Source: Arthrobacter sp. YN
GTDB taxonomy: Bacteria; Actinomycetota; Actinomycetes; Actinomycetales; Micrococcaceae
Direction of reading: 5' to 3'
DNA length: 64,000 nt
Assembly: GCF_002224285.1 (NCBI RefSeq)
Contig: NZ_CP022436.1
Coordinates: 3,100,001 to 3,164,000 of the forward strand
Position 1 is the stretch's first letter; each line of letters opens with the position of its first letter. The notes beneath the pieces are model-generated. The model worked only from the letters and a program-made list of their open reading frames with translations, was not told where the DNA came from and did not search any database. Below are positions 16,204 through 24,421 of the stretch, in pieces. Made by a program: the position numbers and the translations under genes.

Positions 16204-16508
16204 TTCGCCCAGGCGCTCTCATAGTTGGGGTGGAAGCGGTAGATGCGGGCGAGGATCTTCAGGGTCCGCTCTCCCTCATCGGTTGGGTAGGTGTCGCACG
16301 CATCGAAGAGCGAGCGTTTGGCCTCACACTCGGCCATGGATCTGAAGGGGTTACCAACGAGTCCGCCTTGGAGTGCTTGCTCGTCGTCTTCTATGCGGCG
16401 CTCAACGAATCGGCGCAGGTCCTCGTAGTCCCGTTCGGTTCGGCCCCAAGCAACTGCCCTCTCCATGTCCTCATGGGCGGCCTGGATTTGCTCGTTGGTG
16501 TTCGTCAT
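16200..16508 (-). CDS. DUF6221-like protein (copy 1)
   Basis: A 102-residue protein and the first gene of the minus-strand cassette. It shares with the next gene the pattern FVERRIEDDEQAL, FRSMAECEAKRSL and the ending IYRFHPNYESAW, so it is a shorter DUF6221 member lacking the central HIARN segment. It overlaps the next gene by 4 bases. The operon promoter should lie in 16509-16690. Confidence 0.6.
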   Translation of the reverse strand: MTNTNEQIQAAHEDMERAVAWGRTERDYEDLRRFVERRIEDDEQALQGGLVGNPFRSMAECEAKRSLFDACDTYPTDEGERTLKILARIYRFHPNYESAWAK

Positions 16509-16693
16509 ACCCCAATTGTCCCAAGGATCGCGGGGAATTAACAGGCGCCACTGTCTGGGAGGCGCTGAGAGGATTCTGGGAGAGTCCGCTGCATCGCGCC
16601 ACTTTCACTCACTTCAACTTTGGGCATGGTTCCCAAAACTTTCCAAACCTTCCCTACCCAACATTCCCCCACCAACACGCCACTAAGGGCACG

Positions 16694-16735
16694 AAAAAGC
16701 CCGCCGTTCCGGTGTTTCTACCAGAAGGGCGGGCT
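16694..16735 (-). terminator. Terminator downstream of tRNA-Val
   Basis: Read on the minus strand, AGCCCGCC (16728-16735) pairs with GGCGGGCT (16698-16705) and is followed by TTTTT. It starts about 11 bases past the tRNA 3' end and ends its transcript before the prophage cassette. Confidence 0.8.
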
Positions 16736-16746
16736 AGGGAATTTCG

Positions 16747-16819
16747 TGGGTCCTACCGGGATCGAACCGATGACATCCACGGTGTAAACGTGGCGCTCTA
16801 CCAGCTGAGCTAAAGACCC
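16747..16819 (-). tRNA. tRNA-Val(UAC)
   Basis: A complete cloverleaf reads on the minus strand: acceptor GGGTCTT/AGGACCC, D arm GCTC...GAGC, anticodon stem CCACG/CGTGG with loop TTTACAC (anticodon TAC), and T loop TTCGATC. The discriminator is A, with CCA not encoded. Its 3' end faces the prophage, making it the likely integration target. Confidence 0.95.
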
Positions 16820-16874
16820 ATGGTGCGGTTTCAGTGCCTCAGCGCTTCAACCAACGAACAATGACTCTACATGA

Positions 16875-17831
16875 TCAATCGGGAGAAACACCAATCGGCG
16901 GATTCGCGCTGGGAATATCCGGCAGGTTCCGTGCCAAATAATCCAAGGCGCCGCTGACGCCGAGCTCGAGTTTCAGGGTCGCATAGCTGTCACCCCGGGT
17001 AGCTCCCCGATTGATAATGACTACCGGCTTTTCGGCCTTGGCAGCGTGGCGCACGAAGCGCAGCCCGCTCTGCACCGTCAGGGACGAGCCTGCTACAAGG
17101 AGTGCCTCCGCTTGATCAACCATGGCGTAGGCGCGCTCGACGCGGTCCTTGGGAACGTTCTCGCCGAAATAGACGAAGTCGGGCTTAAGTGTCCCTCCGC
17201 ACCTGGGACAAACCGCCATGACGAACGAGGTGATGAGCTCCGGATCCTCAACCGTTGCATCAGCATCCGGAGCCATTTCCACCAGCCCGGATTCAAGGGC
17301 TGCATTAAGGAATCCCGGATTAATCTCCTCAAGGATCGCTGCAATGAGCCGTCTGCTGAAAGTATGGCCGTTCTCCAGGCAGACCACCTGGTCAAAGCGC
17401 CCGTGCAAATCCACCACGTTGACGCTGCCGGCTTCCTCGTGGAGCCTGTCCACGTTCTGGGTGATGAGGCCGGACAGGAGGCCCCTGCGCTCCATCAGCG
17501 CCACCGCTGCGTGTCCGGCGTTGGGGTCGGCATGCCTCAAGTGGGACCACCCAAGGTGGTTCCGGGCCCAATAGCGCCTGCGGTTGGCCTCGCTGCCGAT
17601 GAACTCCTGGAAGGTCATGGGGTTCCGGGGTGCAGAACCTGGTCCTCGATAATCCGGAATACCGGAATCGGTGCTCAGTCCGGCGCCCGTCAGCACAGCC
17701 AGACGCTTTCCACCCATGGCCTCTACAACCTGCCTGACGGAAAAAATCTCCTCGGGATCAAGCTGCGCCGCCGGCGCAGGAGCCATGCTGGCAAAACCAG
17801 TCATGCCCACGCCGGGCCGGCCGGTGCTCAT
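16875..17831 (-). CDS. Sir2-family NAD-dependent protein deacylase (SIRT4-like class)
   Basis: A 318-residue sirtuin. It shows GAGLSTDSGIPDYRG (residues 49-63), TQNVDRLH (124-131), the catalytic His143 in DLHGR, and FVYFGENVP and AGSSLTVQSG for NAD binding. The order and the CL-x-x-G...CPRCGGTLKPD pattern match the class II (SIRT4-like) sirtuins. The zinc site is altered: Cys151 is followed by ENGH, so the second zinc cysteine is Asn154, with His156 nearby and CPRC (208-211) intact. It removes acyl groups from lysines using NAD. It overlaps the peroxiredoxin by 4 bases. Confidence 0.85.
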   Translation of the reverse strand: MSTGRPGVGMTGFASMAPAPAAQLDPEEIFSVRQVVEAMGGKRLAVLTGAGLSTDSGIPDYRGPGSAPRNPMTFQEFIGSEANRRRYWARNHLGWSHLRHADPNAGHAAVALMERRGLLSGLITQNVDRLHEEAGSVNVVDLHGRFDQVVCLENGHTFSRRLIAAILEEINPGFLNAALESGLVEMAPDADATVEDPELITSFVMAVCPRCGGTLKPDFVYFGENVPKDRVERAYAMVDQAEALLVAGSSLTVQSGLRFVRHAAKAEKPVVIINRGATRGDSYATLKLELGVSGALDYLARNLPDIPSANPPIGVSPD

Positions 17832-18331
17832 GCTCGCTGCTGACCCAGCGCCATGAGCGCGAGACGGTATTCAGCCAAGTCCCTCGCTTGTCCACGTGGA
17901 TTGACTACGACGTACCGGATGATCCCCGCGGCGTCGATGATGAACGTTCCCCGCAAAGCCATACCGCTGACGTCGTCGAAAACCCCGTACGACCTGGCTA
18001 CCGCACCGTGAGGCCAGAAATCGGCCAGCAGATCAAAGCCATAGCTTTCCTGTTGGGCGTAAGCGCGCAGAGTGAATTTACTGTCCACGGAGACCGCAAG
18101 CACCACGGCGTTCGAGTCCTCGAACGCCGCAATATTGTCGCGAATCTCACAAAGTTCACCGGTGCAGATCCCGGAGAACGCGAAGGGGTAAAACACAACA
18201 ACTACATTGCGGCCCCGGTAATCCGACAGGCGGACAGGCTCGCCAAACTGGTTTACGAGCTCAAAGTCCGGCGCAGCTTGGCCCGGCTGCGGAACGACCG
18301 CAGGAGCCGGCGCCAGTCGGACATCGGTCAC
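17828..18331 (-). CDS. AhpE-family peroxiredoxin
   Basis: A 167-residue thioredoxin-fold peroxidase. YPFAFSGICTGELCEIRD places the peroxidatic Cys56 in the AhpE-type motif. It reduces peroxides and peroxynitrite in the cytoplasm. Mycobacterial AhpE is a 1-Cys enzyme, but here Cys61 follows at CX4C spacing, the spacing of the resolving cysteine in E. coli BCP, so a 2-Cys cycle is possible. It is encoded between DUF3052 and the sirtuin with 4-base overlaps on both sides, and the ahpE-DUF3052 pair beside aceE matches Mycobacterium (Rv2238c, Rv2239c, Rv2241). Confidence 0.85.
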   Translation of the reverse strand: MTDVRLAPAPAVVPQPGQAAPDFELVNQFGEPVRLSDYRGRNVVVVFYPFAFSGICTGELCEIRDNIAAFEDSNAVVLAVSVDSKFTLRAYAQQESYGFDLLADFWPHGAVARSYGVFDDVSGMALRGTFIIDAAGIIRYVVVNPRGQARDLAEYRLALMALGQQRA

Positions 18332-18747
18332 TTGTTCTTCTTTGGCACCAGTCGGGTGGCGCTCCAGTCTTTCGACACCCCGGCAGAGGTGGTGAGGTGC
18401 AACCCGGATGTGGGGGCCGCATCCTGGATATCAGCCGGAGAAACGTAGTTGTCACGGCCGGACTTAGGGGTCAGTACCCAGACAACTCCACCTTCCTTCA
18501 GCGTGGTGAGCGAATCCATGAGGGCATCAACAAGATCACCGTCGCCATCCCGCCACCAAAAGACAACGGCATCTACTACGTCGTGGTCGTCTTCATCCAA
18601 CAGCTCAGAGCCCGTCACATCTTCAACGTCATCACGCAAGTCGAAGTCGACGTCGTCGTCGTAGCCGCGCTCCTGAATCAGATCCCCATCTTTGAAACCC
18701 ATTCGTTCCGCCACATTTACCGATGTGGCGGCGTCGGCCTCGCTCAC
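18328..18747 (-). CDS. DUF3052 family protein
   Basis: A 139-residue acidic protein. The GTG at 18747 was chosen because AAAGGAGG lies just upstream. The sequence MGFKDGDLIQERGYDDD, a long acidic stretch, then VVFWWRDGDGDLVDALMD and GGVVWVLTPKSG are typical of DUF3052, an actinobacterial family related to Rv2239c. Its function is unknown. It is the first gene of the operon with the peroxiredoxin and sirtuin, and is divergent from aceE. Confidence 0.85.
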   Translation of the reverse strand: MSEADAATSVNVAERMGFKDGDLIQERGYDDDVDFDLRDDVEDVTGSELLDEDDHDVVDAVVFWWRDGDGDLVDALMDSLTTLKEGGVVWVLTPKSGRDNYVSPADIQDAAPTSGLHLTTSAGVSKDWSATRLVPKKNK

Positions 18748-19155
18748 GTTTCCTCCTTTTGAAGTGACTTCCATTACTAACAGCCAACACCCTTTGGGCG
18801 TGTGCTTCAAGCCATTGTCCCTGCCACGGGCCACATTCCGCATTCCCCGGGGTGTTTCGGGGCTGTGACAATCACGTGCTTTCCGTCACGCAGGCCGGCG
18901 GGGTGTGACATACAACGCCCTTCAGGGCCCACGGCTACGCATCCCAGCGCAGTGAAAGCTAGAGTGGCCATGAGCGCTCTGGCTGCAGGGCGATCGCCCC
19001 GCAGAATTCTACTGGGCAGCCAAGCGCTCACAAGACCTGCCCGGCGCATCCGACCGGGCTGTTGAAACCGAAATGTCGCACACGACGCGTTCACGACGGG
19101 CAGTTACCCTGCCAGACCTGAGGCGCCGATGCATGCGCCTAAAGGAAGGTTGGAC
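18748..19155. promoter_or_regulatory. Divergent intergenic region, DUF3052 / aceE
   Basis: A 408-base region with no convincing gene; short ORFs on both strands are low complexity and lack ribosome binding sites. It must carry the promoters for the DUF3052 operon and for aceE, but no clear -35/-10 pair was identified. AAGGAAGG (19142-19149) is the aceE ribosome binding site. Confidence 0.5.
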
Positions 19156-21954
19156 GTGGCTGCAGGAGAAGAGACCTCACACATCCTCAGCGGGTTGACT
19201 GCCCAGCTGCCTGATCGTGATCCGGAAGAGACCGCTGAGTGGATTGAGTCCCTTGATGCGTTGATCGCGGAGCAGGGTACCGAGCGTGCCCAGTACATTA
19301 TGCGGAGTTTGTTGCAGCGTGCCGGCGCGAGGTCGGTGGGTGTGCCGATGGTGACGACCACTGATTATGTGAACACGATCCCGGTGGACCAGGAAGCAGA
19401 GTTTCCGGGGAACGAGGAGTTCGAGCGCCGGTACCGTGCGTACATGCGCTGGAACGCCGCGGTCATGGTCCACCGTGCGCAGCGGGCCGATATCGGGGTC
19501 GGCGGGCATATTTCCACCTACGCCGGGGCCGCGACCCTGTACGAGGTGGGGTTCAACCACTTCTTCCGCGGCAAGGACCACCCCTCCGGCGGGGACCAGG
19601 TGTTCTTCCAGGGCCACGCGTCCCCGGGCATGTACGCCCGGGCGTTCATGGAAGGGCGTTTGACGGAGGAGGACTTGGACGGGTTCCGTCAGGAAAAGTC
19701 CAAGGCCGGCCATGCCCTGTCTTCCTACCCGCACCCGCGCCTGATGCCGGATTTCTGGGAGTTCCCGACCGTGTCGATGGGTATCGGCCCGATGAACGCG
19801 ATCTACCAGGCCCAGTCCAACCGGTACCTGCAGAACCGTGGCATCAAAGACACCAGTGACCAGCAGGTCTGGGCGTTCCTCGGCGATGGGGAAATGGACG
19901 AGCCCGAGTCCCGTGGCCTGCTCCAGCTCGCCGCGAACGAGAACCTGGACAACCTGAACTTCGTGATCAACTGCAACCTCCAGCGCCTGGACGGACCGGT
20001 CCGCGGCAACGGCAAAATCATGCAGGAACTCGAAGCGTTCTTCCGCGGTGCGGGCTGGAACGTCATCAAGGTCGTCTGGGGCCGGGAATGGGATTCCCTC
20101 CTGGAAGCAGACCAGGACGGGGCGTTGGTGAAAATCATGAACGAAACCCCCGATGGTGACTACCAAACCTACAAAGCCGAGTCCGGCGGGTTCGTGAGGG
20201 AACACTTCTTCGGCAAGTCCCCGCAGACCAAGGACATGGTCGCGGACCTGGACGACGAACAGATCTGGGGCCTCAAACGCGGCGGCCACGACTACCGCAA
20301 GGTCTACGCCGCGTACAAGGCAGCGACCGAGTTCAAGGGCAAACCCACCGTGATCCTGGCCAAAACGGTCAAGGGCTACGGACTGGGCCCGCACTTCGAA
20401 GGCCGCAACGCGACCCACCAGATGAAGAAACTGACCATGGAAGACCTCAAAGCCTTCCGTGACCACCTCCGCATCCCCATCAGCGATGACCAACTCGACG
20501 CTGACCTCTACCGGCCCCCGTACTACCACCCCGGCATGGACGCCCCGGAAATCAAATACCTCATGGAACGCCGGGCCGAACTCGGCGGGTTCGTCCCCGA
20601 ACGCCGCCGCAAACACACCGACGTCACCCTGCCAGAGGCGAAGTCCTACGACGTCGCCAAACGCGGCTCCGGGAAACAACAAGCCGCCACCACCATGGCC
20701 TTCGTCCGGCTCCTGAAAGACCTGATGCGGGACAAGAACTTCGGCGCCCGGTTCGTGCCCGTCGTCCCCGACGAATCCCGCACCTTCGGAATGGACGCGT
20801 TCTTCCCGACCGCGAAAATCTACAACCCCAAAGGCCAGAACTACCTCTCCGTGGACCGCGACCTCGTCCTGGCCTACAAAGAATCCCCCGCCGGACAACT
20901 GATCCACCCCGGCATCAACGAAGCCGGCGCCGTCGCAGCCTTCACCGCCGCCGGCACCGCCTACGCCACCCACGGCGAACCCCTGGTCCCGATCTACGTG
21001 TTCTACTCCATGTTCGGCTTCCAACGCACCGGGGACTCCTTCTGGGCCGCAGCAGACCAAATGACCCGCGGCTTCATCATCGGCGCCACCGCAGGACGGA
21101 CCACCCTCACCGGCGAAGGACTCCAACACGCCGACGGACACTCCCCCATCCTGGCCTCCACCAACCCCGCCGTGAAAACCTACGACCCCGCCTACGGCTA
21201 CGAAATCGGCCACATCATCCGCCACGGCCTCGAAGAAATGTACGGCCCCGACGCTGACAGCGGCGCTGACGCGCAAGGCAGCGGAACTGCATCCGATAAA
21301 AACGTGATGTACTACCTCACCGTCTACAACGAGCCCATCACCCAACCCGCGGAACCAGAGAACCTGGACGTCAACGGGCTCCTCAAAGGCATCTACCGCC
21401 TCGCCGAAGCACCCACCGCGGACGGCACCAACACAGCGAACCGGCCCACCGCGGCCATCCTCGCCTCCGGCGTGTCCGTGCCCTGGGCCCTCGAAGCCCA
21501 ACGGATCCTCGCCGAAGACTGGAACGTCGCCGCCGAGATCTACTCCGTGACCTCCTGGAACGAACTCCGACGCGACGGACTCGCCGCCGAAGAACACGCC
21601 TTCCTCAACCCCGGCCAACCCGCCCGCACCCCGTTCATCACCGAACAACTCGCAGGCCACACCGGACCCGTCATCGCCGTGACCGACTACATGAAAGCCG
21701 TCCCCGACCAAATCCGCCAATTCATCCCCAACGACTTCGCCTCCCTCGGAGCAGACGGCTTCGGCTTCTCCGACACCCGCCAAGCCGCACGCCGCTACTT
21801 CAAAAACGACACCCACTCCATCGTCGCCAAAACCCTCCAACTCCTTGCCGCCAAGGGAGAAGTTGAAGAAGGTGCCTTGGAGAAGGCCATCGAGAAGTAC
21901 CGACTCCTGGATGTGAACGCCGGCACCACCGGCGGCGCAGGCGGCGACGCCTAA
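19156..21954 (+). CDS. aceE: Pyruvate dehydrogenase E1 component, homodimeric type
   Basis: A 932-residue protein, the usual length for AceE. It decarboxylates pyruvate with thiamine diphosphate and passes acetyl groups to the E2 lipoyl domain. Visible features are [21 protein letters not shown], the ThDP motif [12 protein letters not shown]...[11 protein letters not shown], and [12 protein letters not shown] in the C-terminal half. The start is the GTG at 19156, preceded by AAGGAAGG; an ATG at 19129 is in frame but without a site. It is placed before fasR and the fab genes, linking acetyl-CoA supply to fatty acid synthesis. Codon choice changes within the gene (see findings). Confidence 0.95.
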   Translation: MAAGEETSHILSGLTAQLPDRDPEETAEWIESLDALIAEQGTERAQYIMRSLLQRAGARSVGVPMVTTTDYVNTIPVDQEAEFPGNEEFERRYRAYMRWNAAVMVHRAQRADIGVGGHISTYAGAATLYEVGFNHFFRGKDHPSGGDQVFFQGHASPGMYARAFMEGRLTEEDLDGFRQEKSKAGHALSSYPHPRLMPDFWEFPTVSMGIGPMNAIYQAQSNRYLQNRGIKDTSDQQVWAFLGDGEMDEPESRGLLQLAANENLDNLNFVINCNLQRLDGPVRGNGKIMQELEAFFRGAGWNVIKVVWGREWDSLLEADQDGALVKIMNETPDGDYQTYKAESGGFVREHFFGKSPQTKDMVADLDDEQIWGLKRGGHDYRKVYAAYKAATEFKGKPTVILAKTVKGYGLGPHFEGRNATHQMKKLTMEDLKAFRDHLRIPISDDQLDADLYRPPYYHPGMDAPEIKYLMERRAELGGFVPERRRKHTDVTLPEAKSYDVAKRGSGKQQAATTMAFVRLLKDLMRDKNFGARFVPVVPDESRTFGMDAFFPTAKIYNPKGQNYLSVDRDLVLAYKESPAGQLIHPGINEAGAVAAFTAAGTAYATHGEPLVPIYVFYSMFGFQRTGDSFWAAADQMTRGFIIGATAGRTTLTGEGLQHADGHSPILASTNPAVKTYDPAYGYEIGHIIRHGLEEMYGPDADSGADAQGSGTASDKNVMYYLTVYNEPITQPAEPENLDVNGLLKGIYRLAEAPTADGTNTANRPTAAILASGVSVPWALEAQRILAEDWNVAAEIYSVTSWNELRRDGLAAEEHAFLNPGQPARTPFITEQLAGHTGPVIAVTDYMKAVPDQIRQFIPNDFASLGADGFGFSDTRQAARRYFKNDTHSIVAKTLQLLAAKGEVEEGALEKAIEKYRLLDVNAGTTGGAGGDA

Positions 21955-22014
21955 CCACCGCAGGAAAACCCTCGGACGCTGTCCGGTACCAAGGGCCACT
22001 CCAGCACCAACGAA

Positions 22015-22048
22015 ACGGCGGCTTCCACCGAAAGGTGGCGGCCGCCGT
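22015..22048 (+). terminator. Compound hairpin after aceE
   Basis: ACGGCGGC (22015-22022) pairs with GCCGCCGT (22041-22048), and inside it CCACC pairs with GGTGG around GAAA. It lies 60 bases past the aceE stop. No long T-tract follows, so termination strength is uncertain. Confidence 0.65.
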
Positions 22049-22104
22049 CGTGGTTTAAGCGTGTGGGAAGACGACTCCCGTGCATGTGATTAGCAACAAC
22101 GCAA

Positions 22105-22123
22105 GTTGTAGCCTTCTCACAAA
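22105..22123 (+). promoter_or_regulatory. Putative FasR-type operator before the regulator gene
   Basis: GTTGTAGCCTTCTCACAAA contains TTGTAG-N5-(T/C)(C/T)ACAA, an imperfect inverted repeat. It matches the sequence before fabD at 16 of 19 positions. It ends 35 bases before the regulator start, suggesting autoregulation. Confidence 0.55.
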
Positions 22124-22158
22124 TGGAGCTTGCCCGGGATGGGCCGTATGCTCATTCC

Positions 22159-23403
22159 ATGGCAGAGCCGAGCAAAACCACCACCAAGCGCAAGGCAGCA
22201 ACCCAGGCATTGTCGCCTGAAAAGGCCGAAACTCTGCGTCAACTCCGCGCCAACGTGGGCCAACTGTCCACCAGCACCATGCGCCAACTCGAGAAGTCGC
22301 TGCCCTGGTACAGCCGTTTGAGCTCCGATGAGCGCTCGGCACTGGGGCTCGTGGCACAGAACGGCATCGCGGCGTTCGTGACCTGGTACGAACGCCCCAG
22401 CTCGCCGTCCTGGATCCTCACGGACGTGTTCGGCAACGCCCCCACAGAACTGACCCGATCCATCAGCCTGCAAAAAGCCCTGCAGCTGATCCGCATCGTC
22501 GTGGAGGTGGTGGAGGACCAGGTTCCGGTGATCGCGCCTGAATCGGACCAGCCCTCACTTCGCGAAGCCGTCCTCCGGTACTCGCGGGAGGTGGCCTTTG
22601 CTGCTGCGGACGTCTACGCCCGGGCAGCCGAGTCCCGCGGCTCCTGGGATACCCGCCTGGAAGCACTGATCGTGGATGCCATCCTTCGCGGTGAGAATAC
22701 CGATGCTCTGCGGTCCAGGATCGCAGCCCTTGGCTGGAAAGCCCAGGAGCGCTTCACAGTAATGGTGGGCAATTCGCCGTCAGAACCGAGCGCCAGCTAC
22801 GTCAGCGAGCTTCGCCGGACTGCCGGGCGTTTCGCCGAGGACGCCCTGGTGGGAATCCAGGGTGACCGGCTCATCCTGATCCTTGGTGGTGTCCAGGACC
22901 GTGACACCGCGTACCTCAAACTCAGCGAACTTTTTGCGCCGGGCGCAGTGGTCTATGGTCCCGAGGCCGGGTCTTTGTTGGAAGCCAGCAGCTCGGCCCA
23001 GGCAGCATTCGCTGGCCTCACTGCCGCCCGCGCGTGGCCCTCCGCCCCACGACCAGTTGCCGCCGACGACCTCCTTCCAGAGCGTGTTGTCTCCGGTGAC
23101 GACGCCGCCCGCAGGTCCTTGATCAAAAACATTTACCGGCCGCTGCTTGCCGCCTCCAACGGCTTGGTGGAGACCCTGGGAACCTATCTGGAGCTGGGGC
23201 ATTCCCTGGAGGCCACGGCACGCGAACTGTTCGTCCATGCCAACACAGTGCGCTACCGTTTGAAGCGTGTCTGCGACGTGACAGGCTGGGATCCGCTCCT
23301 CCCAAGGGAAGCTTTTGTCCTCCAAACTGCCCTGGTGGTAGGCCGGCTTTCAGCCCAACCGAAAGCCGCTCCCGAACGTCATACGTCGCGTTCACAGAAC
23401 TGA
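22159..23403 (+). CDS. fasR: PucR-type regulator of fatty acid synthesis
   Basis: A 414-residue protein starting MAEPSKTTTK at 22159. The C-terminus has the PucR helix-turn-helix (LETLGTYLELGHSLEATARELFVHANTVRYRL; residues about 330-375), and the middle is a GGDEF-like regulator domain (RLILILGGVQDRD). The location directly upstream of fabD is that of Streptomyces FasR (SCO2386), which activates fabD-fabH-acpP-fabF, and of Rv2242 in Mycobacterium. It should activate the fab operon in response to acyl-chain status. Two matching inverted repeats in the flanking regions are candidate operators. Confidence 0.85.
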   Translation: MAEPSKTTTKRKAATQALSPEKAETLRQLRANVGQLSTSTMRQLEKSLPWYSRLSSDERSALGLVAQNGIAAFVTWYERPSSPSWILTDVFGNAPTELTRSISLQKALQLIRIVVEVVEDQVPVIAPESDQPSLREAVLRYSREVAFAAADVYARAAESRGSWDTRLEALIVDAILRGENTDALRSRIAALGWKAQERFTVMVGNSPSEPSASYVSELRRTAGRFAEDALVGIQGDRLILILGGVQDRDTAYLKLSELFAPGAVVYGPEAGSLLEASSSAQAAFAGLTAARAWPSAPRPVAADDLLPERVVSGDDAARRSLIKNIYRPLLAASNGLVETLGTYLELGHSLEATARELFVHANTVRYRLKRVCDVTGWDPLLPREAFVLQTALVVGRLSAQPKAAPERHTSRSQN

Positions 23404-23406
23404 ACC

Positions 23407-23425
23407 GTTGTAGACTTCCTACAAA
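23407..23425 (+). promoter_or_regulatory. Putative FasR-type operator before fabD
   Basis: GTTGTAGACTTCCTACAAA contains the perfect half-sites TTGTAG (23408-23413) and CTACAA (23419-23424) around ACTTC. It lies just past the regulator stop and about 67 bases before the fabD start, and repeats the site before fasR. Confidence 0.6.
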
Positions 23426-23491
23426 CTGACCCAGTGAGCTTGGTGTACCAAAACACCAGTGGATCACGTGGCAATTTGGAAAGCTGGATAC

Positions 23492-24421
23492 GTGCTTGCA
23501 ATCGTCTGCCCTGGACAGGGCTCCCAGACCCCCGGATTTTTGGCCCCTTGGCTGGAACTCCCCTCCGTCGAAGGCCAACTGGCCAACCTGAGCGAGATCG
23601 CAGGCATTGACCTCAAGGCCCACGGCACCACCTCGGATGAAGAAACCATCAAGGACACTGCGGTGGCCCAGCCGCTGATTGTTGCGGCAGGGCTGGTAGC
23701 TGCCACGTCTCTTTTTGACGTCGAGCTCAGCACCCTTCCCGTGATCCTCGCTGGCCACTCCGTCGGTGAGATCACGGCTTCTGCCTTGGCCGGCGTCCTC
23801 ACGGAAGCTGAAGCCATGACCTTCGTGCGGGAACGCGCCAACAGCATGGCCGCCGCAGCCGCTGTCACCCCCACCGGCATGAGTGCTGTGGTGGGCGGCG
23901 ATCCCGCTGAGGTACTGGCAGCCATCGAAGCCGCCGGGGCAACGCCCGCGAACGTCAATGGCGCCGGACAGACAGTGGCAGCAGGAACCTTCGACCAGCT
24001 CAAGGCATTGGCAGAGAATCCGCCGGCGAAGGCACGCGTGATCCCCCTCAAGGTTGCGGGAGCATTCCACACCTCCCATATGGCTCCGGCCGTCAGCGCG
24101 CTTGAGTCCCTCAAACCGTCGCTTTCACCGCAGAACCCGGCCGTTCCCTTGCTGTCCAACTACGACGGCAAGGAAGTCACTGCCGGACCTGCCGCCGTCG
24201 ACAGCCTGATCGCCCAGGTTTCCCGTCCCGTCCGCTGGGACAAATGCATGGAAACGCTCGTCGGCCGTGGTGTCACCGGCGTGATCGAGCTGGCCCCTGC
24301 CGGCACCCTCGCGGGACTCGCCAAGCGCGGCATGCCCGGCGTCAAGACCGTTGCCGTCAAAACCCCGGATGACCTGTCCGCGGCTCTCGCCCTCTTCGCA
24401 GAATTGGAGGGACAGGCATGA
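23492..24421 (+). CDS. fabD: Malonyl-CoA:ACP transacylase
   Basis: A 309-residue protein. The GTG at 23492 gives VLAIVCPGQGSQTPGFL, the usual FabD N-terminus; the GTG at 23459 would add 11 residues without support. GHSVGE (catalytic Ser near residue 90) and AGAFHTSHM (catalytic His) are present. It loads malonyl groups onto ACP for fatty acid elongation. Its stop overlaps fabH by 4 bases (ATGA), so the two are translationally coupled. Confidence 0.95.
   Translation: MLAIVCPGQGSQTPGFLAPWLELPSVEGQLANLSEIAGIDLKAHGTTSDEETIKDTAVAQPLIVAAGLVAATSLFDVELSTLPVILAGHSVGEITASALAGVLTEAEAMTFVRERANSMAAAAAVTPTGMSAVVGGDPAEVLAAIEAAGATPANVNGAGQTVAAGTFDQLKALAENPPAKARVIPLKVAGAFHTSHMAPAVSALESLKPSLSPQNPAVPLLSNYDGKEVTAGPAAVDSLIAQVSRPVRWDKCMETLVGRGVTGVIELAPAGTLAGLAKRGMPGVKTVAVKTPDDLSAALALFAELEGQA

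Larger units (their letters stand above)
1..16746. mobile_element. Right-hand portion of a siphovirus-type prophage
   Basis: A continuous plus-strand late gene block (head-tail connector, tail terminator, major tail, frameshifted chaperone, tape measure, tail tip, fibres, lysis) is followed by a minus-strand set of small genes and then a tRNA-Val. This order is standard for siphoviruses of Actinobacteria. The left end, with terminase, portal, capsid, integrase and repressor, is outside the window. The structural genes are all open, so the part seen looks intact. The right boundary is placed at the tRNA by inference: the tRNA 3' end faces the prophage, as expected for integration into a tRNA gene, but the second attachment site cannot be seen. 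Confidence 0.85.

Noticed and set aside
18802..19065. Small plus-strand ORF between DUF3052 and aceE
   Set aside because: No ribosome binding site, low-complexity product, and it overlaps an equally long ORF on the other strand.
19177..21999. 940-residue open frame antisense to aceE
   Set aside because: It is a by-product of aceE codon bias in high-GC DNA. aceE is fully supported by motifs, and the antisense protein shows no recognised domain and is dominated by Gly/Val/Asp/His.
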